Part shown: positions 1 through 10,724 of the stretch, piece after piece | Layout: every line of letters begins with the position of its first letter | How positions within the stretch are numbered: the stretch's first letter is position 1 | Assembly: GCA_036250195.1 (NCBI GenBank) | Contig: JAVHZZ010000005.1 | Location: forward strand, 132,147,199-132,211,198 | Reading direction: 5' to 3' | DNA: 64,000 nt | From: Mixophyes australis | Taxonomy: Eukaryota > Chordata > Amphibia > Anura > Limnodynastidae | Program-made: the position numbers and the translations under genes | Notes under the pieces: model-generated | What the model was told of the DNA's origin: nothing | The model's database searches: none | The model's input: the letters and a program-made list of their open reading frames with translations, nothing else

Positions 1-805
1 TGTGTGTTTGTAGTAGAGTGAAAATTTTATAGTTAGAGATATTGGTAAAAAAATTGTTAGGGAATTTTGATTTTAGGTCATCAAATGAAGGGAAGGATCC
101 TTAGTAATATCGCTAAGATACTAAATTACAGCCTTCCTCCAGGATTCAAATGATGTGAAAATGCATCCATGTGGGAGTTTTGGGTTTTTATAGAGTGGTA
201 TGATCAGGCTCGGGTCCAATTTAAACTTTAGATTTATGCAGTCCCAGAGAGACAGCAAGTGAGCCACAATGGGAGCCACAAGAGAGAGGAGACGTAGGAG
301 ATGCCCAGACGTTCCGCTTCGAATTGTGCCCAGATTCTAGTGGGACTAGTAGAGTTCCATAAAACACACTGAGCAAGTTGCACTACTAGACAATAATTTT
401 TAAAGTTGGGGACTGCAAGGACTCCATGGCGCATCGATCTCTGCAGGATGAGAAGTTTGACTGTGGGGCGTTTCTTGCCCCACATAAATTGTGAGGTATA
501 GTGTTGTAATAATTTAAATTCATGAGGGGGGATGCAAATCGGCAGAGCTTGGAAAAGATAAAGAAATCGTTGTAATATATTCATTTTGACTGATTTATAT
601 GCCTAATTCAGGAGATACGGTGCTGATCCCAATTTTCCAGGTGAGATTTGGCTTGTTAGAGCAGATTAGGGCAATTGGCTTGGAAGAGCTGACTGTATTG
701 TTTGGTACTATAAACTCTTAAATAATTAACTGTTCTCTGATGCCATTTAAATGGGAAGTGTTGAGTAAGGCTAGATATGATTGTATCTGAAAGGTAAAAA
801 TTTTG
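1..805 (-). pseudogene. L1/Tx1-type LINE ORF2, C-terminal fragment
   Basis: On the minus strand, 819-590 and 584-234 encode the part of an L1-type reverse transcriptase downstream of the catalytic core. Recognisable strings are HFPFKW, YSQLFQAN and FLYLFQALPICIPP, followed by WGKKRPTVKL, GVLAVPNFKNY and further L1-like text down to position 1. The frame is broken by stops and small shifts, so this is a dead copy. It runs off the left edge of the window. The matching upstream part of the same ORF2 stops at 45197 after the string INPLKTK, and the text resumes here at QNFYLSD, so I read 813-45187 as one insertion into this LINE. Family placement is from motif memory; L1 versus Tx1 clade is not resolved. 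Confidence 0.75.
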
Positions 806-815
806 TGTTTTTGGT

Positions 816-840
816 CCTGTTTCATCAAGGTACGCAAACG
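816..840 (+). repeat. Left terminal inverted repeat of the two-Myb element
   Basis: Reads CCTGTTTCATCAAGG then TACGCAAACG. It is the inverted counterpart of 45160-45187 and is repeated in direct orientation at 4569-4597; the copy-B right end at 61786-61814 matches the right end. Four occurrences in one window, two of them next to L1 sequence, support a transposon terminus. Confidence 0.6.
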
Positions 841-1321
841 CAACCAGATACGGATAATCCGGTAGTCGTCTCTGCGCATGCACGAAAAACGGGACTCGAG
901 CAACGTAAAGCACCACATACGATGCTCAAACACAGCAGATACGGCACTCAAAAGCAACTCAAACGCAAACTCCATTAGAAATACATTTGAGTTGGTGGCT
1001 GACCACTTGAGAAGAAAGGGGTGGGAATTGGAGGAGAGTGGGCGCGGACTGGGTGGAGATGAGAGATCACTTGAGTAAATTAGCGTTATGGATTTTAATT
1101 TAAGCACAGTAGGCGTTCCCTCTCTGCGCTTAAGATAAACTGACGTCACTCATGCCTCAAATCCTTGATAAAAGTTAAGGAAGCTCTGGGTCATGTTTAA
1201 GTCCAGAACAACTAGCGAAAAAAACTATTAAATGCTGTTAAAAGCATACTTTGCGTATATGCACAACAAACATACCTAGCAATACAGACATTTTTTCGTT
1301 TCTATATAAATTTTTACAATT

Positions 1322-1325
<4 letters not shown>

Positions 1326-1374
<49 letters not shown>
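1326..1374. repeat. (TA)n microsatellite
   Basis: About 24 uninterrupted TA units inside the left-end module. A second TA run lies at 1672-1708. Short 'IYIYIY' reading frames across both are artefacts. Confidence 0.95.
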
Positions 1375-1375
<1 letters not shown>

Positions 1376-1665
1376 ATCAAATGTTCCATTACTGTGTTTA
1401 TTTGTGTAAAAGAAGCCTCTTTTCCTTACAGACACCTTGGTAAAAAATGCCCCTGTCAAATGTAAGATGTTTGATGTTATTTTGGCCCTTCGCCCTCAAT
1501 CCGGAAGTGCCGGTATGCCGGATTTAGCTAGCTTAATATAGCGCCCTCTGCTGCTTGCTGGGTCTTCAGTAAAGAGGACTTTCTTTTAAACGCCTGTACA
1601 CTGCATCTTGGAATGCTTGCCACATATCTTCTCTGGATTATGGGGATCAACTTTGATACATACTT

Positions 1666-1711
<46 letters not shown>

Positions 1712-1765
1712 TGGACATTACTCCTATACATTACAGCTATCTGTTACAACACACTTCATGTATGC

Positions 1766-2646
1766 AGGAATGGCTTGCTCAGTGCATTCCCCATTTATTC
1801 CGGCTGCCGGAATGGAGTGCAGACTGCATTCCCCATTCATTCCGGCTGCCGGAATGGAGTGCAGACAGTATTTTAGTTCCGTAATGGAGTGCAGACTGCA
1901 TTCCCCATTCATTCCGGCTGCCGGAATGGAGTGCAGACAGTATTTTAGTTCCATAATGGAACGCAGACTGCATTCCCCATTCATTCCGGCTGGCGGAATG
2001 GAGTGCAGACTGTATTTTAGTTCCAGGATGGAATGCAGACTGCATTCCCCATTCATTCCGGCTGCCGGAATGGAGTGCAGACTGTATTTTAGTTCCGTAA
2101 TGGAGTGCAGACTGCATTCCCCATTCATTCCGGCTGCCGGAATGAAGTGCAGACTGTATTTTAGTTCCGGAATGGAGTACAGACTGCATTCCCTATTCAT
2201 TCCGGCTGCCGGAATGGAGTGCAGACTGCATTCCACATTCATTCCGGTTGCCGGAATGGAGGGCAGACTGTATTTTAGTTCCGGAATGGAGTGCAGACTG
2301 CATACCCCATTCATTCCAGCTGCCGGAATAGAGTGCAGACTGCATTCCCCATTCATTCCGGCTGCCAGAATGGTGTGCAGACTGTATTTTAGTTCCGGAA
2401 TGGAATGCAGACTGCATTCCCCATTCATTCCGGCTGCCGGAATGGAGTGCAGACTGCATTCCCCATTCATTCCGGCTGCCGGAATGGAGTGCAGACTGTA
2501 TTTTATTTCCCGGAATGGAATGGAGACTGCATTCCCCATTCATTCCGGCTGCCGTAATGGAGTGCAGACTGTATTACACATTCATTCCGGCTGCCGGAAA
2601 TGGAGTGCAGACTGCATTCCACATTCATTCCGGCTGCCGGAATGGA
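1766..2646. repeat. Palindrome-bearing minisatellite (42/30-bp units)
   Basis: Tandem units of about 42 bp (GGAATGGAGTGCAGACTGCA, then TTCCCCATTCATTCCGGCTGCC) alternate with about 30-bp units in which the middle reads TGTATTTTAGTTCC. Each long unit joins the next through ATTCCGGC-T-GCCGGAAT, a perfect 8-bp-arm palindrome. The array is open in several frames on both strands (long reading frames at 1608-2684 and 1724-2539) because unit lengths are multiples of three; I see no sign that these are genes. A shorter array of the same unit is at 6040-6240. Confidence 0.9.
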
Positions 2647-4568
2647 TGCCAAAGGTACCTGCTAAAACATTTGCGTATCTTTAATAAGACCTTTCTCACT
2701 TGTACATGGAGTTCTACCATATTATATGTATTGGAAACCTTTGCATAAACCCCTAATTCTGAGTTTTATACTAAAAGTTAAATGGATCTTGTATATACAC
2801 ATCTTTCATATTGTATGTAAACCACATTGCTAAACAACGCTACTCAGAATTATACTGATACATTCTCACATTGATCGGCAGAAGTGGCAGAAAATAGAGC
2901 TAGCTAACTTTTACAATAGACACACTTTAGATCTTAATACATACATTTCAAGAACAAAATTACTGATTACACACGCACAAGTGTATTGGGGAGTATTAAA
3001 GTACTTTTATCGTTTTCAAATAAGCATTGTCTAAGCGATTGTGTTGGGTTTCCAAAGCATAAAGTAATTTATTTTAGCAGATGCAAAATTTAACAATACA
3101 ATACATGATTATAATACAATACAGTCAATACCAAAAGATACATACATACCGCTGCGCTCGCTTGCGCTAGCTGCGCTCCCACTGGTACCAGCGTACAGTA
3201 CTTCACTCCAGAATACTGTGGTCAGAGAATGACTGCCTTGGTACCAGATAGAGCTGTATTATCTACACTCAGTGTTACAGTGAAAACAATGCAGATGGTG
3301 TGGCTTGCTTCTATTGGTCCAGGTATCAGTAAGGTCCAGAGTGCTGCAGGTCATAGGCCAGTTCAAACCAAAATATCCAAAGGTGGGGGGTCATCTCTCC
3401 ACGGGTTGTGCTCTGACTTTCCCGCCAAAACTCCAGTTTCAACTAGTCTATTAGCATTTTACAGTTGGTATCACTCTGATCATTTATCCCCTAACATCAA
3501 TACCTAGAGTATGCAATGTACGATCTCTTCGGTGAATGAATCGGACAACTGCTGACGAATAGAGGATTAAAATGACACCAAACATGACACAGGTCCTGCA
3601 ACGTGAACCTCAAATAACACTAAAGTGTACATATAATCATAATATATAAACTAATAATAAACTAAATACTATCTGCTCATAAATCACTAATAGAAAGGAA
3701 CCAATATGAATTATATAAATAACTAAATAATAGAGTGTGAAAGTGTATTTTACCGCGTGAATGTGTAGTGTGGCATACTGATCGTGATCGCATGGTAAAA
3801 CAACATACTTTTGTTCATCCAATTATACGACTTTGACAGGAGGAATTAAACTCAGGTTTAGAGTGCGCAAAGATGCATTCTCTAACCTCTACACCAATTA
3901 GCAAGTGATAGCAAAATGATGACAATTGCATAGAATGAAATACAAACTAGCAACCTTATCTAGGGCCAATATTTCAGATTTATAGGTAGGGATAAGGGCA
4001 ATTATTTCACCATAAACCATTAGAGATGGCACTCTTTGGGATATGCACTGTAACGTACACAACATACAATCACAAAGGTATTTGAAATGTGGGTCAAACA
4101 TTTCAATTCACATATAGGACACTTTCAAGTCAAAGGGGTTTGAGGCTCATGTTGGATATTACACCACTCTCATTAGTGGATGAATCCTAAAAGTGTTTGC
4201 AATCAACTTATTCGGTTCAGCTGATTCGCTGTCTTGTTCCTGTATACTCTTTCATTTTTCATTTATTAGTATCAGCATGAGGGATAAGTTGATCACCCTA
4301 CAACACACACACACACAAAAATTACTGTTTTTCCAAACCAGCAAAAGCTGTAAATACTCGCATCAAAATAATTATTGATCACCAATGCGACTATTAGGGC
4401 GAATTATGATCATTTGCGTATTTTATTTTGCTTTTATACTTTAACTTTATGAAGCCTCTTATACCACTTTGTACTAAAGGTTGACTTGTGGGCTTGAACT
4501 TCTGACATTATTATTGATGAGTTGACTGCCTAAACACTACACTTTCATCTACAACAAATAGTAAAGAT
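2647..4568. other. No gene recognised
   Basis: AT-rich sequence after the minisatellite. Short reading frames (for example 3229-3507 plus) match nothing I know. The only structured item I see is the tRNA-like segment at 3836-3896. A GC-rich patch at 3150-3190 (alternating GCTGCGCTCGCTTGCGC) may mark the edge of another decayed element, but I cannot name it. Confidence 0.5.
3836..3896 (-). repeat. tRNA-like segment (possible SINE head)
   Basis: On the minus strand the sequence starts TGGTGTAGAGGTTAGAG, which resembles an RNA polymerase III A box. About 40 nt later comes GAGTTTAATTCC, which resembles a B box (GGTTCAATTCC). Spacing fits a tRNA-derived promoter. No cloverleaf with a paired acceptor stem is evident, so a working tRNA gene is unlikely; a tRNA-derived SINE fragment fits better. 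Confidence 0.45.
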
Positions 4569-5109
4569 GGGCTTGATTCATCAAGGTACGCAAACGCATA
4601 CGTATGCGGATAATCTGCTAGTCGTCTCTGCGCATGCGCGAAAACGAGACTTGAGCATCGGAAAGCACCACATACGCTGCTCAAACACAGCAGATACAGC
4701 ACTCAAAGGCAACTCAAACGCAAAATTCATCGCAAATAAATTTGAGATGGTGTTGCGATGGTGCTTGACCACTTGAGTAGAAAGGGGTGGGAATGGGAGG
4801 AGCGTGGACGTGGACTGGGCGGAGATGAGAGATCACTTGAGTAAAGTAGGCGTGATGGAATCAAACTTAAGCACAGTAGGCGTTCCCTCTCTGCGGTTAA
4901 GACAAACTGATGTCACTCATGCCCTCAAATCCTTGCTAAAAGTTATGGAAGCTCTGGGTCATGTTTAAATCCAAAAGAGCTAGCGCAAACAACTATTAAA
5001 AGCCTTTAGAAGCATATTTTGCGTATAAAAACCACAACCAAATATGCAAAACAAACACACATATTAATACAGACTTTTTTTGGTTTTTTGAAAAAACAAA
5101 ACATTTATT

Positions 5110-5710
5110 TGTATATATTTGTAAATATACAAGTTAACCTGTGCATGATACTCATGCATTCTAGTCAAATCAAGCTACTTAAGGTCTTAAAAAGGTTCTT
5201 GTCATGCATTTGGACCTAGCCCAGGCCTCCTCAGGGGAAGAGCGTTAGTTCCCGACGCAAGCGGCCTTTTTAATGTGTGTTCATGAGGTAAAATTACCTC
5301 ACGAAAATGAGTTTGACCCCTCAACTCGTAAATTTAGCCTTTACTACCCCTCCCACGGGGGGAAGAGGGGATGATGGAAGTTAACTGACTTGACTATTCT
5401 AATTTTTTGTCAAATAATGTCAGTATACCAAATTTCAGGTCAATTGGATGAGCCCTTTCTGAGAAAATATTTTTTCCACACACACACACACACTAACGCA
5501 CGCCTCTACACATGTGTTCATGAGGTAAAATTACCTCACGGAAATGAGTTTGAGCCCTACCAAATTTCAGCCCTTTTTGAATTTTTTTCCCCACACACAC
5601 TAAGAATTTAGTAGATCAGTGTATAACTCTGCCCAGCAGGTGGCGCTGCAACTTGGTTTTTTTTTTCACACACACACAGACAGACAGACGCCACTAAGCA
5701 TTTATATATT
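5110..5710. mobile_element. Inserted repeat, possible LINE/SINE 3' end
   Basis: Present in the 4569 module but absent from the equivalent point of the 813 module. It contains the near-palindrome TGAGGTAAAATTACCTCA twice (about 5283 and 5523), the phrase CCAAATTTCAG twice (about 5429 and 5559), (CA)n runs and a tail ending TATATATTAGATATAGATA. 'Caaatttcag ... (CA)n ... tatatagat' tails are a familiar pattern of retroposon 3' ends, but I cannot assign a family. The doubled motifs suggest a partial internal duplication. Confidence 0.45.
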
Positions 5711-6039
5711 AGATATAGATATATATAGATATATATATAGATATATATATATATATATATGTATATGTCTCAAATGTTTCATTACTGTGATTGTGTAAAA
5801 AAAAGCCTCTTTGTCTTACAGACACCTTTCTAATAAATGCCACTGCCAGATCTAACATGTATAATATTTAGGGTAAAAATCGTAACTGCCGGAATGCCGG
5901 AAGGCTGGAATAAATTAGCTTCATATAGCGCACTATGCTGCTTCCTGGCTCATCAGTAAAGAGGCCTGGCTTTTATAGGCCTCTACACTGCAGTTTGGTA
6001 TGCTAGGCAGATATATTCTCTACTATCACGCCCTAACCA

Positions 6040-6240
6040 TTCCGGATGCCGGAATGGAGTGAACACTCATTCCCCATTCATTCCGGCTGCCGGAATGGAG
6101 TGCACACTGCATTTCCCATTCTTTCCGGCTGCCGGAATGGAGTGCTGAGTGCAGTTCACTTCCGGAATAGAGTGCACACTGCATTCCCCATTCTTTCTGG
6201 TTGCCGGAATGGAGTGCTGAGTGCAGTTCATTTCGGGCCA
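6040..6240. repeat. Short array of the palindromic minisatellite
   Basis: The same ATTCCGGCTGCCGGAAT-centred unit as at 1766-2646, here in about four degenerate copies, some with a GCTGAGTGCAGTTCACTTCC variant in place of the TTTTAGTTCC segment. Confidence 0.85.
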
Positions 6241-6285
6241 GCGTCACATTAGGTGACGTCAAACCCGGAAGTAGGCGGGGCCAAT

Positions 6286-6640
6286 CACGGCATTGTGCCG
6301 CTGCATCTAACCATCCACTGTTAGGGGGAATCTCTCTGTTTAAAAAGTAAATAATAGCATCTAGTGCGGCGTTCTGTCGCTGAACCGAATTATCTACCAA
6401 TAAAGTAAATCTTTTTGCTTACAAGTACATAACAATATTAACCACGGCGTCTTATCGCTGCAAGAAATAACCTATTGTTAGAGTAAATATCTCTCTCTTT
6501 ACAAGTGTACATTAAACTTAAGCGCGGCGTTTTGTCACTGTACTATACAATCTATTACTGGGGAGAATCCGTTTGCCTACAAGTGTATAATAATATTAAA
6601 TACGGCGCTTTGTTGCTGCACTATACAGTCTATTGGCAAA
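6286..6640. repeat. ~79-bp degenerate tandem repeat, five copies
   Basis: The motif CGGCGTTTTGTCGCTGCA (with variants) recurs near 6286, 6364, 6443, 6523 and 6602, about 79 bp apart. Each is followed by a shared ACAATCTATTG-type stretch and a TTTGCTTACAAGTGTA-type stretch. No reading frame runs through the array. Confidence 0.75.
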
Positions 6641-7289
6641 GCATTAACATAGGCTGTATGAATGAGTGGTCTCCCTGAAATTATTATCATATGCTACAAG
6701 GAAATACATATATTCGATTGAATATAGGCGCTATAACACAGCTTCCAAATAAGTAAGGCCACGTCATACATGACTTGTTTATCTGGGAATACCTAGTAAT
6801 TGAGGCACCGATTATGGTTATGATTTAGATATATTTATAACAGAGGGATACTCTCCAGTGGAACAACATTATAGGGAAGAATTTCACGTTCTACTGCCAC
6901 CTAGAGTCCACATAGATATAACAGGAATAGTGCTTTGGTGAAAGCAACATTGTTACCATACTATAGGATTTCATAACCTGGTTTATACTCCTTGGCTATT
7001 TTACATCTTACCTATCCTGTACATACATGTGAAAGGGACCTTTACTTGGCAGACCTTCCCTTACTATTAGTATTCTAAAGATTGGCTCCACCACAGGGTT
7101 ATACTAATTTTAATTCTATTCTTTTCAACACTATTATTTTTAAATACTTCGCTTTTTTTAAACAAGTTGTATACCTATATACATTCTTTTTAATGCATAT
7201 CAATAAAATATTAGTATTAATTGATTATTTACTCTACACCTGGAGTGCTACATAGGTCAAGATTCTGTTCTCTTTTCATACCCGTAGCT
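6641..7289. other. No gene recognised
   Basis: AT-rich sequence between the 79-bp repeats and the env relic. I see no retroviral gag or pol text here, so the env at 7290 is either a truncated provirus or joined to unrelated sequence. TTTTATTACAG just before 7300 could be a relic splice acceptor for env. Confidence 0.4.
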
Positions 7290-8703
7290 CATTTTATTAC
7301 AGAACAGGACATAGATAATATGGATTGGAATTGTGCAGTTTTTGGAGCAGAAAGGGATCAAGAGTACAAGGAATGTAGAGGAAAAACAGATCCTACATTG
7401 ATAGAAGCAAAAATACCATGGAATTTGTGGACTGAGGAATCATTGCACAAGTCCCCAGGTATTGTAGTAACAGTGCTGAGTGGGTTTCCTCAATTTTGTA
7501 TTGAAATAAGAGATACAGGAGTGATAGGCAGTAGAATAAGGGACAGAAATATACAAGAGGGAGTAGCAAATATCCCAATACCAATTCAGGAAATGGGGTA
7601 TACTAAGTGTTCTCGATCAAAATTTGTGACTAAATTTCCTACAAAGTATAATTATGAAGGATTATGGTGGTATAATGTAGCCAAAAATGGAACTTTGATT
7701 GGAAATCCGACATTGACAGATATTAAGCGTTGTGATTTCAATTATAAAAACTGTCACACCACAAAAGGAAACAACACAGCTATTTTTATGGAAGAATTAG
7801 GAACTGCATATAATGTATACAGAGCACTCCCGTTGCCGAAGGGTTTAGATTGGATTTGTGGTAATAAAGCTTATTCTTGGATTCCATGGGGTGCTACAGG
7901 GCAGTGTGCCTTATCATATGTGTTTCCATATGTTAGGGTTACTAAAGAATTAGAACAGTATCCTAGAAATATTCCTGTAGAACATGAAATGATTCCTGAT
8001 GGGATAACTTATTTGACTCACAGGGAGAAAAGAGGGTTGTCCTGAAAGAAAAGTGATGCATTCAGATTTAGTGATGGAGAAAAAACTGCAGGTACCTTGT
8101 TTCCATTGTCTACAATATATCTGGTGGAGTCGGCATTAACTAAGATCATTAATGTTATGGATGACATGGTAGGTGAGATAATTGTAGCCATAAACAATGG
8201 AAGCCATAAACAATGTCTCAAATCAGAAAGGTTGCATTGCAAAATAGAATGGCCTTGGATCAGATATTATCTTCAAAAGGAGGTACTTGTGCATTGATAG
8301 GACAAGAATGTTGCACATATATTAAGGACAATGAGGCAGAGATACATGATCATTTGATTAAAGTGCAGAAATTGCAAGAGAGTCTGAAGGAGTTTGGACA
8401 AGAAGGATGGAATCCTTTTGGTTGGTTTGGCAAAGGATTTGTGGCAATGATGAGTGGAATCTTACAATATGTGGTGGTAGGATTGTTGATTATTGCAGTG
8501 ATTTATGTTTGTTTCAAGTGTTTTCTTTTCTTTTGTGCTGTTCAGGAACAGGGAAAGTGGTGAAGACCAAGGAGGACTCTATTGAAGGAGAGTATGTAGG
8601 AATGCAGGTACTAAAGGAGAGAAATGACTATGGAAAAATTGAGAGAATAAGAGTAGAACATGATCCACTATATGATAGTATTAATGTTCGTCAGACCATG
8701 TAA
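7290..8703 (+). pseudogene. Endogenous retrovirus env relic (SU plus TM)
   Basis: 7221-8045 encodes a cysteine-containing surface subunit with several N-linked glycosylation sequons, an ICGNKAYSWIPWG segment followed by CALSYVFPY typical of the SU C-terminal half, and a basic furin-type site (HREKRG) at about 8026-8043. The frame stops right after the cleavage site. The transmembrane subunit continues in a shifted frame at 8213-8563: an immunosuppressive-domain-like helix (LQNRMALDQILSSKGG), the CX6CC motif CALIGQECC, and a hydrophobic span YVVVGLLIIAVIYVC. A further frame (to 8703, stop after RQTM) may be the cytoplasmic tail after another shift, or an exon, since a pyrimidine tract ending CTGTTCAG precedes it. 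CX6CC marks the gamma/epsilon-like env type. Several breaks make it non-functional. Confidence 0.8.
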
Positions 8704-9248
8704 AATGAGATAGTAAGAATTGGATATCCATATAAATTATATAGCCAAAAATATATGCACCTATAATCCCAGATAGGGCTACCTATTATCTGATCCAATA
8801 GGTATTGGTGATTAAACTGTCACATCTCCATTTACCTTTTCCTTTGTTGTTTGTCTCCAATAACCTCCCATAGTGCCAGAAAGAGGATCATATGATTTGT
8901 GCAAATTGTAAAGTGTGTTGCCAGTAGCAACAGAGAGAGGAATGATATGGATAATCAATTCACACAAATGAAAGTTGAATTAAAGCTGATTATAAAATAA
9001 AGTTAGGATGCTTAAGAGTTGAGAGCTACGGGCATAAAATATATGTTGACAAATGAAGCTGTTTTACGGTCATAGACATATTGCTTAAGGTATGTCGAGA
9101 AACATGTCTAAAAAGTATTGCAAAAGTAAAGTATCTAAAGGAAATGTGCCCTCCATATTATGGGAATAGGGAAGTTGTGGTACAGTAAGGTACAGTAAGT
9201 TAGCGTTTTATAAGATGTGGCAAGATTCATTTGGATAAATGCCTATAT

Positions 9249-9262
9249 CTGGGGAGGGGGGA
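9249..9262 (+). other. Candidate polypurine tract
   Basis: GGGGAGGGGGGAAA, about 550 bp after env and just before a segment with LTR-like signals. The position fits the primer of plus-strand DNA synthesis in an endogenous retrovirus. No matching 5' LTR was found, so this stays tentative. Confidence 0.4.
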
Positions 9263-9540
9263 AATATTTATAGTTCCTAAGATGTGTAGTGATGTTATTG
9301 GTCTAAAGTATTTTATGATGCTTTTATTTATGTATTAATCTGTAATTTTAGGTGTGGTTTTAGGTATAAAACGCTTGCAAAAGTAATATCAAATTACCAT
9401 TATTCTATTTTGAATTGAATGGTCTGTATTGCACATACATAAATAAAGAACATATTCTGTAGAGACTTCGTTTTTGGATTAATTCTTCAAAAGTCCGTAG
9501 CAGTGCAGTTTTTGAGACAAATGAGCTCTTGGACATCCAT
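9263..9540 (+). repeat. Candidate 3' LTR of the env-bearing provirus
   Basis: Follows the purine tract and contains GTATAAAACG at about 9365 (TATA-like) and AATAAA at about 9442 (polyadenylation signal), about 80 bp apart as in a U3/R arrangement. Both ends are uncertain and no second copy exists in the window for comparison. Confidence 0.35.
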
Positions 9541-10385
9541 CAGTCGATGTAGATAATGTGTTGTCTACTTACTCGGACAACAGGGTGTGGTTATTTTGCA
9601 GAGATAATAATTCCCAATCCACCCTGTGTATTATATTTCCAAATATTATTATCCAGACACACAGAAACCAGCTCACACAACACTACAGCCTCAGTTTGTT
9701 CTCACAAATATGTGCCTATTACAATAAGGACATGAACGAACATTGATCTAAGTGGTTTGCTAAAGCCCTGGTGGTGTGCCAGACACTGTGCATTAGCACT
9801 ATTCTAAAAGCCTAATGCCTAATATATTGTAGATTTGGCCATATTCATAATGGAACATATTTGTAGTTAACATTCATGACCTTGTTGCATACCTAGAATG
9901 AGTAAAACTAGTCCATTTGTTGCATTTGAACCTGAGAATTTAGAAACATTTTTGTTAGGTTACATATTAAAATAGACAAATATCCTTGACTGGAGGAATT
10001 TAGCTACCTCCAAAGGAACACTGTAGTAGTTATATGCTTGGTTCGCCACCATTTACTCACACAAACCAAGAGACATTGCAACTGTTGTAAAGTAAGTCTG
10101 TTTTTGGAATCCAGTACCCAGTATGAGATTAGTTCAAAATGCACCTATTATGGCTGCCATTCACACGACGCTAGTTGAAATGTTATAGATTTCTATTCCG
10201 GATTAGTGATGTACATGTGTGCTGACATTTATAGCTTTACTCTGCATATCCCTGCCATGTTTACATTAAATATTAAACAATGGGTTGACTATGGAGAAAT
10301 TAATGTCATGCATGGGTGCTTTGTCAGGTACGACACCACTAAATAGTTTGTGGTCAAAGACTGAAACTTAGAGATAGACATAAGG
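9541..10385. other. No gene recognised
   Basis: AT-rich sequence with only short random frames. Likely old intronic or 3' flank of MybA or decayed element sequence. Confidence 0.4.
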
Positions 10386-10549
10386 GCCCCCGATTCATTT
10401 AGGATCTAAAATTGAGATTTCAGTCAGTATTTAAAATGTGTGCCTAACCAAACACAATTTGGCTGCACTTGCATTGTAACATGGTTTCGGACAGGAGACT
10501 TAAAGAAGAAGTTTCTCAAGTTAAGATCCTTAATAATTCAGGCCCTTAG
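10386..10549. mobile_element. MITE with GGGCC..GATTCATT ends
   Basis: Left end GGGCCCCCGATTCATTTAGG; right end reads CCTTAATAATTCAGGCCC, its inverted counterpart. Inside, CATTGTAACATGGTTTCGGACAGGAGACT is matched on the opposite strand by the repeat at 32549 (AGTCTCCTGGACAAAACCATG). No coding capacity. TAA/TTA at the borders could be a Harbinger-type target but is not a clean direct repeat. Confidence 0.6.
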
Positions 10550-10724
10550 TCTAGATATTTGACACATAAATGTCTTGTCAGACACGTTTACATTACACTT
10601 ATTAAAAACTATCGAAAGAAAATAACCATCCAAAAATATGCCATCACAAAATTACAGATGCATAGTTTTTGTATGATTTCAAAATATATTATGAAAATAA
10701 CATTTGTTGTTTTTGATCACAACT

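Larger units (their letters stand above)
4569..6250. mobile_element. Second left-end module of the two-Myb element family
   Basis: Starts GGGCTTGATTCATCAAGG and tracks the 813-2646 module through the same landmarks: the TCTGCGCATGC stretch, the CACCACATACG motif, the GCGTTCCCTCTCTGCG block, the TA-rich block, the GCCTCTTTGTCTTACAGACACC block, and the palindromic minisatellite (here only 6040-6240). It differs by carrying an extra segment at about 5110-5710. I found no right end that clearly belongs to it, so it may be a nested or rearranged fragment. Confidence 0.65.

Noticed and set aside
1608..2684. A 358-codon open frame with repeated FIPAAGMECRLHS
   Set aside because: It is the minisatellite read through; equally long frames exist on the other strand. 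Unit length divisible by three explains it.
3836..3896. A functional tRNA gene
   Set aside because: A and B boxes are recognisable but no paired acceptor stem or clear anticodon arm could be drawn.
10386..10549. MITE ends taken as the left end of the two-Myb element
   Set aside because: The terminal sequence continues as TTTAGGATCT rather than CATCAAGGTACG, it has its own opposite end at 10549, and the L1 junction at 813 fits better.
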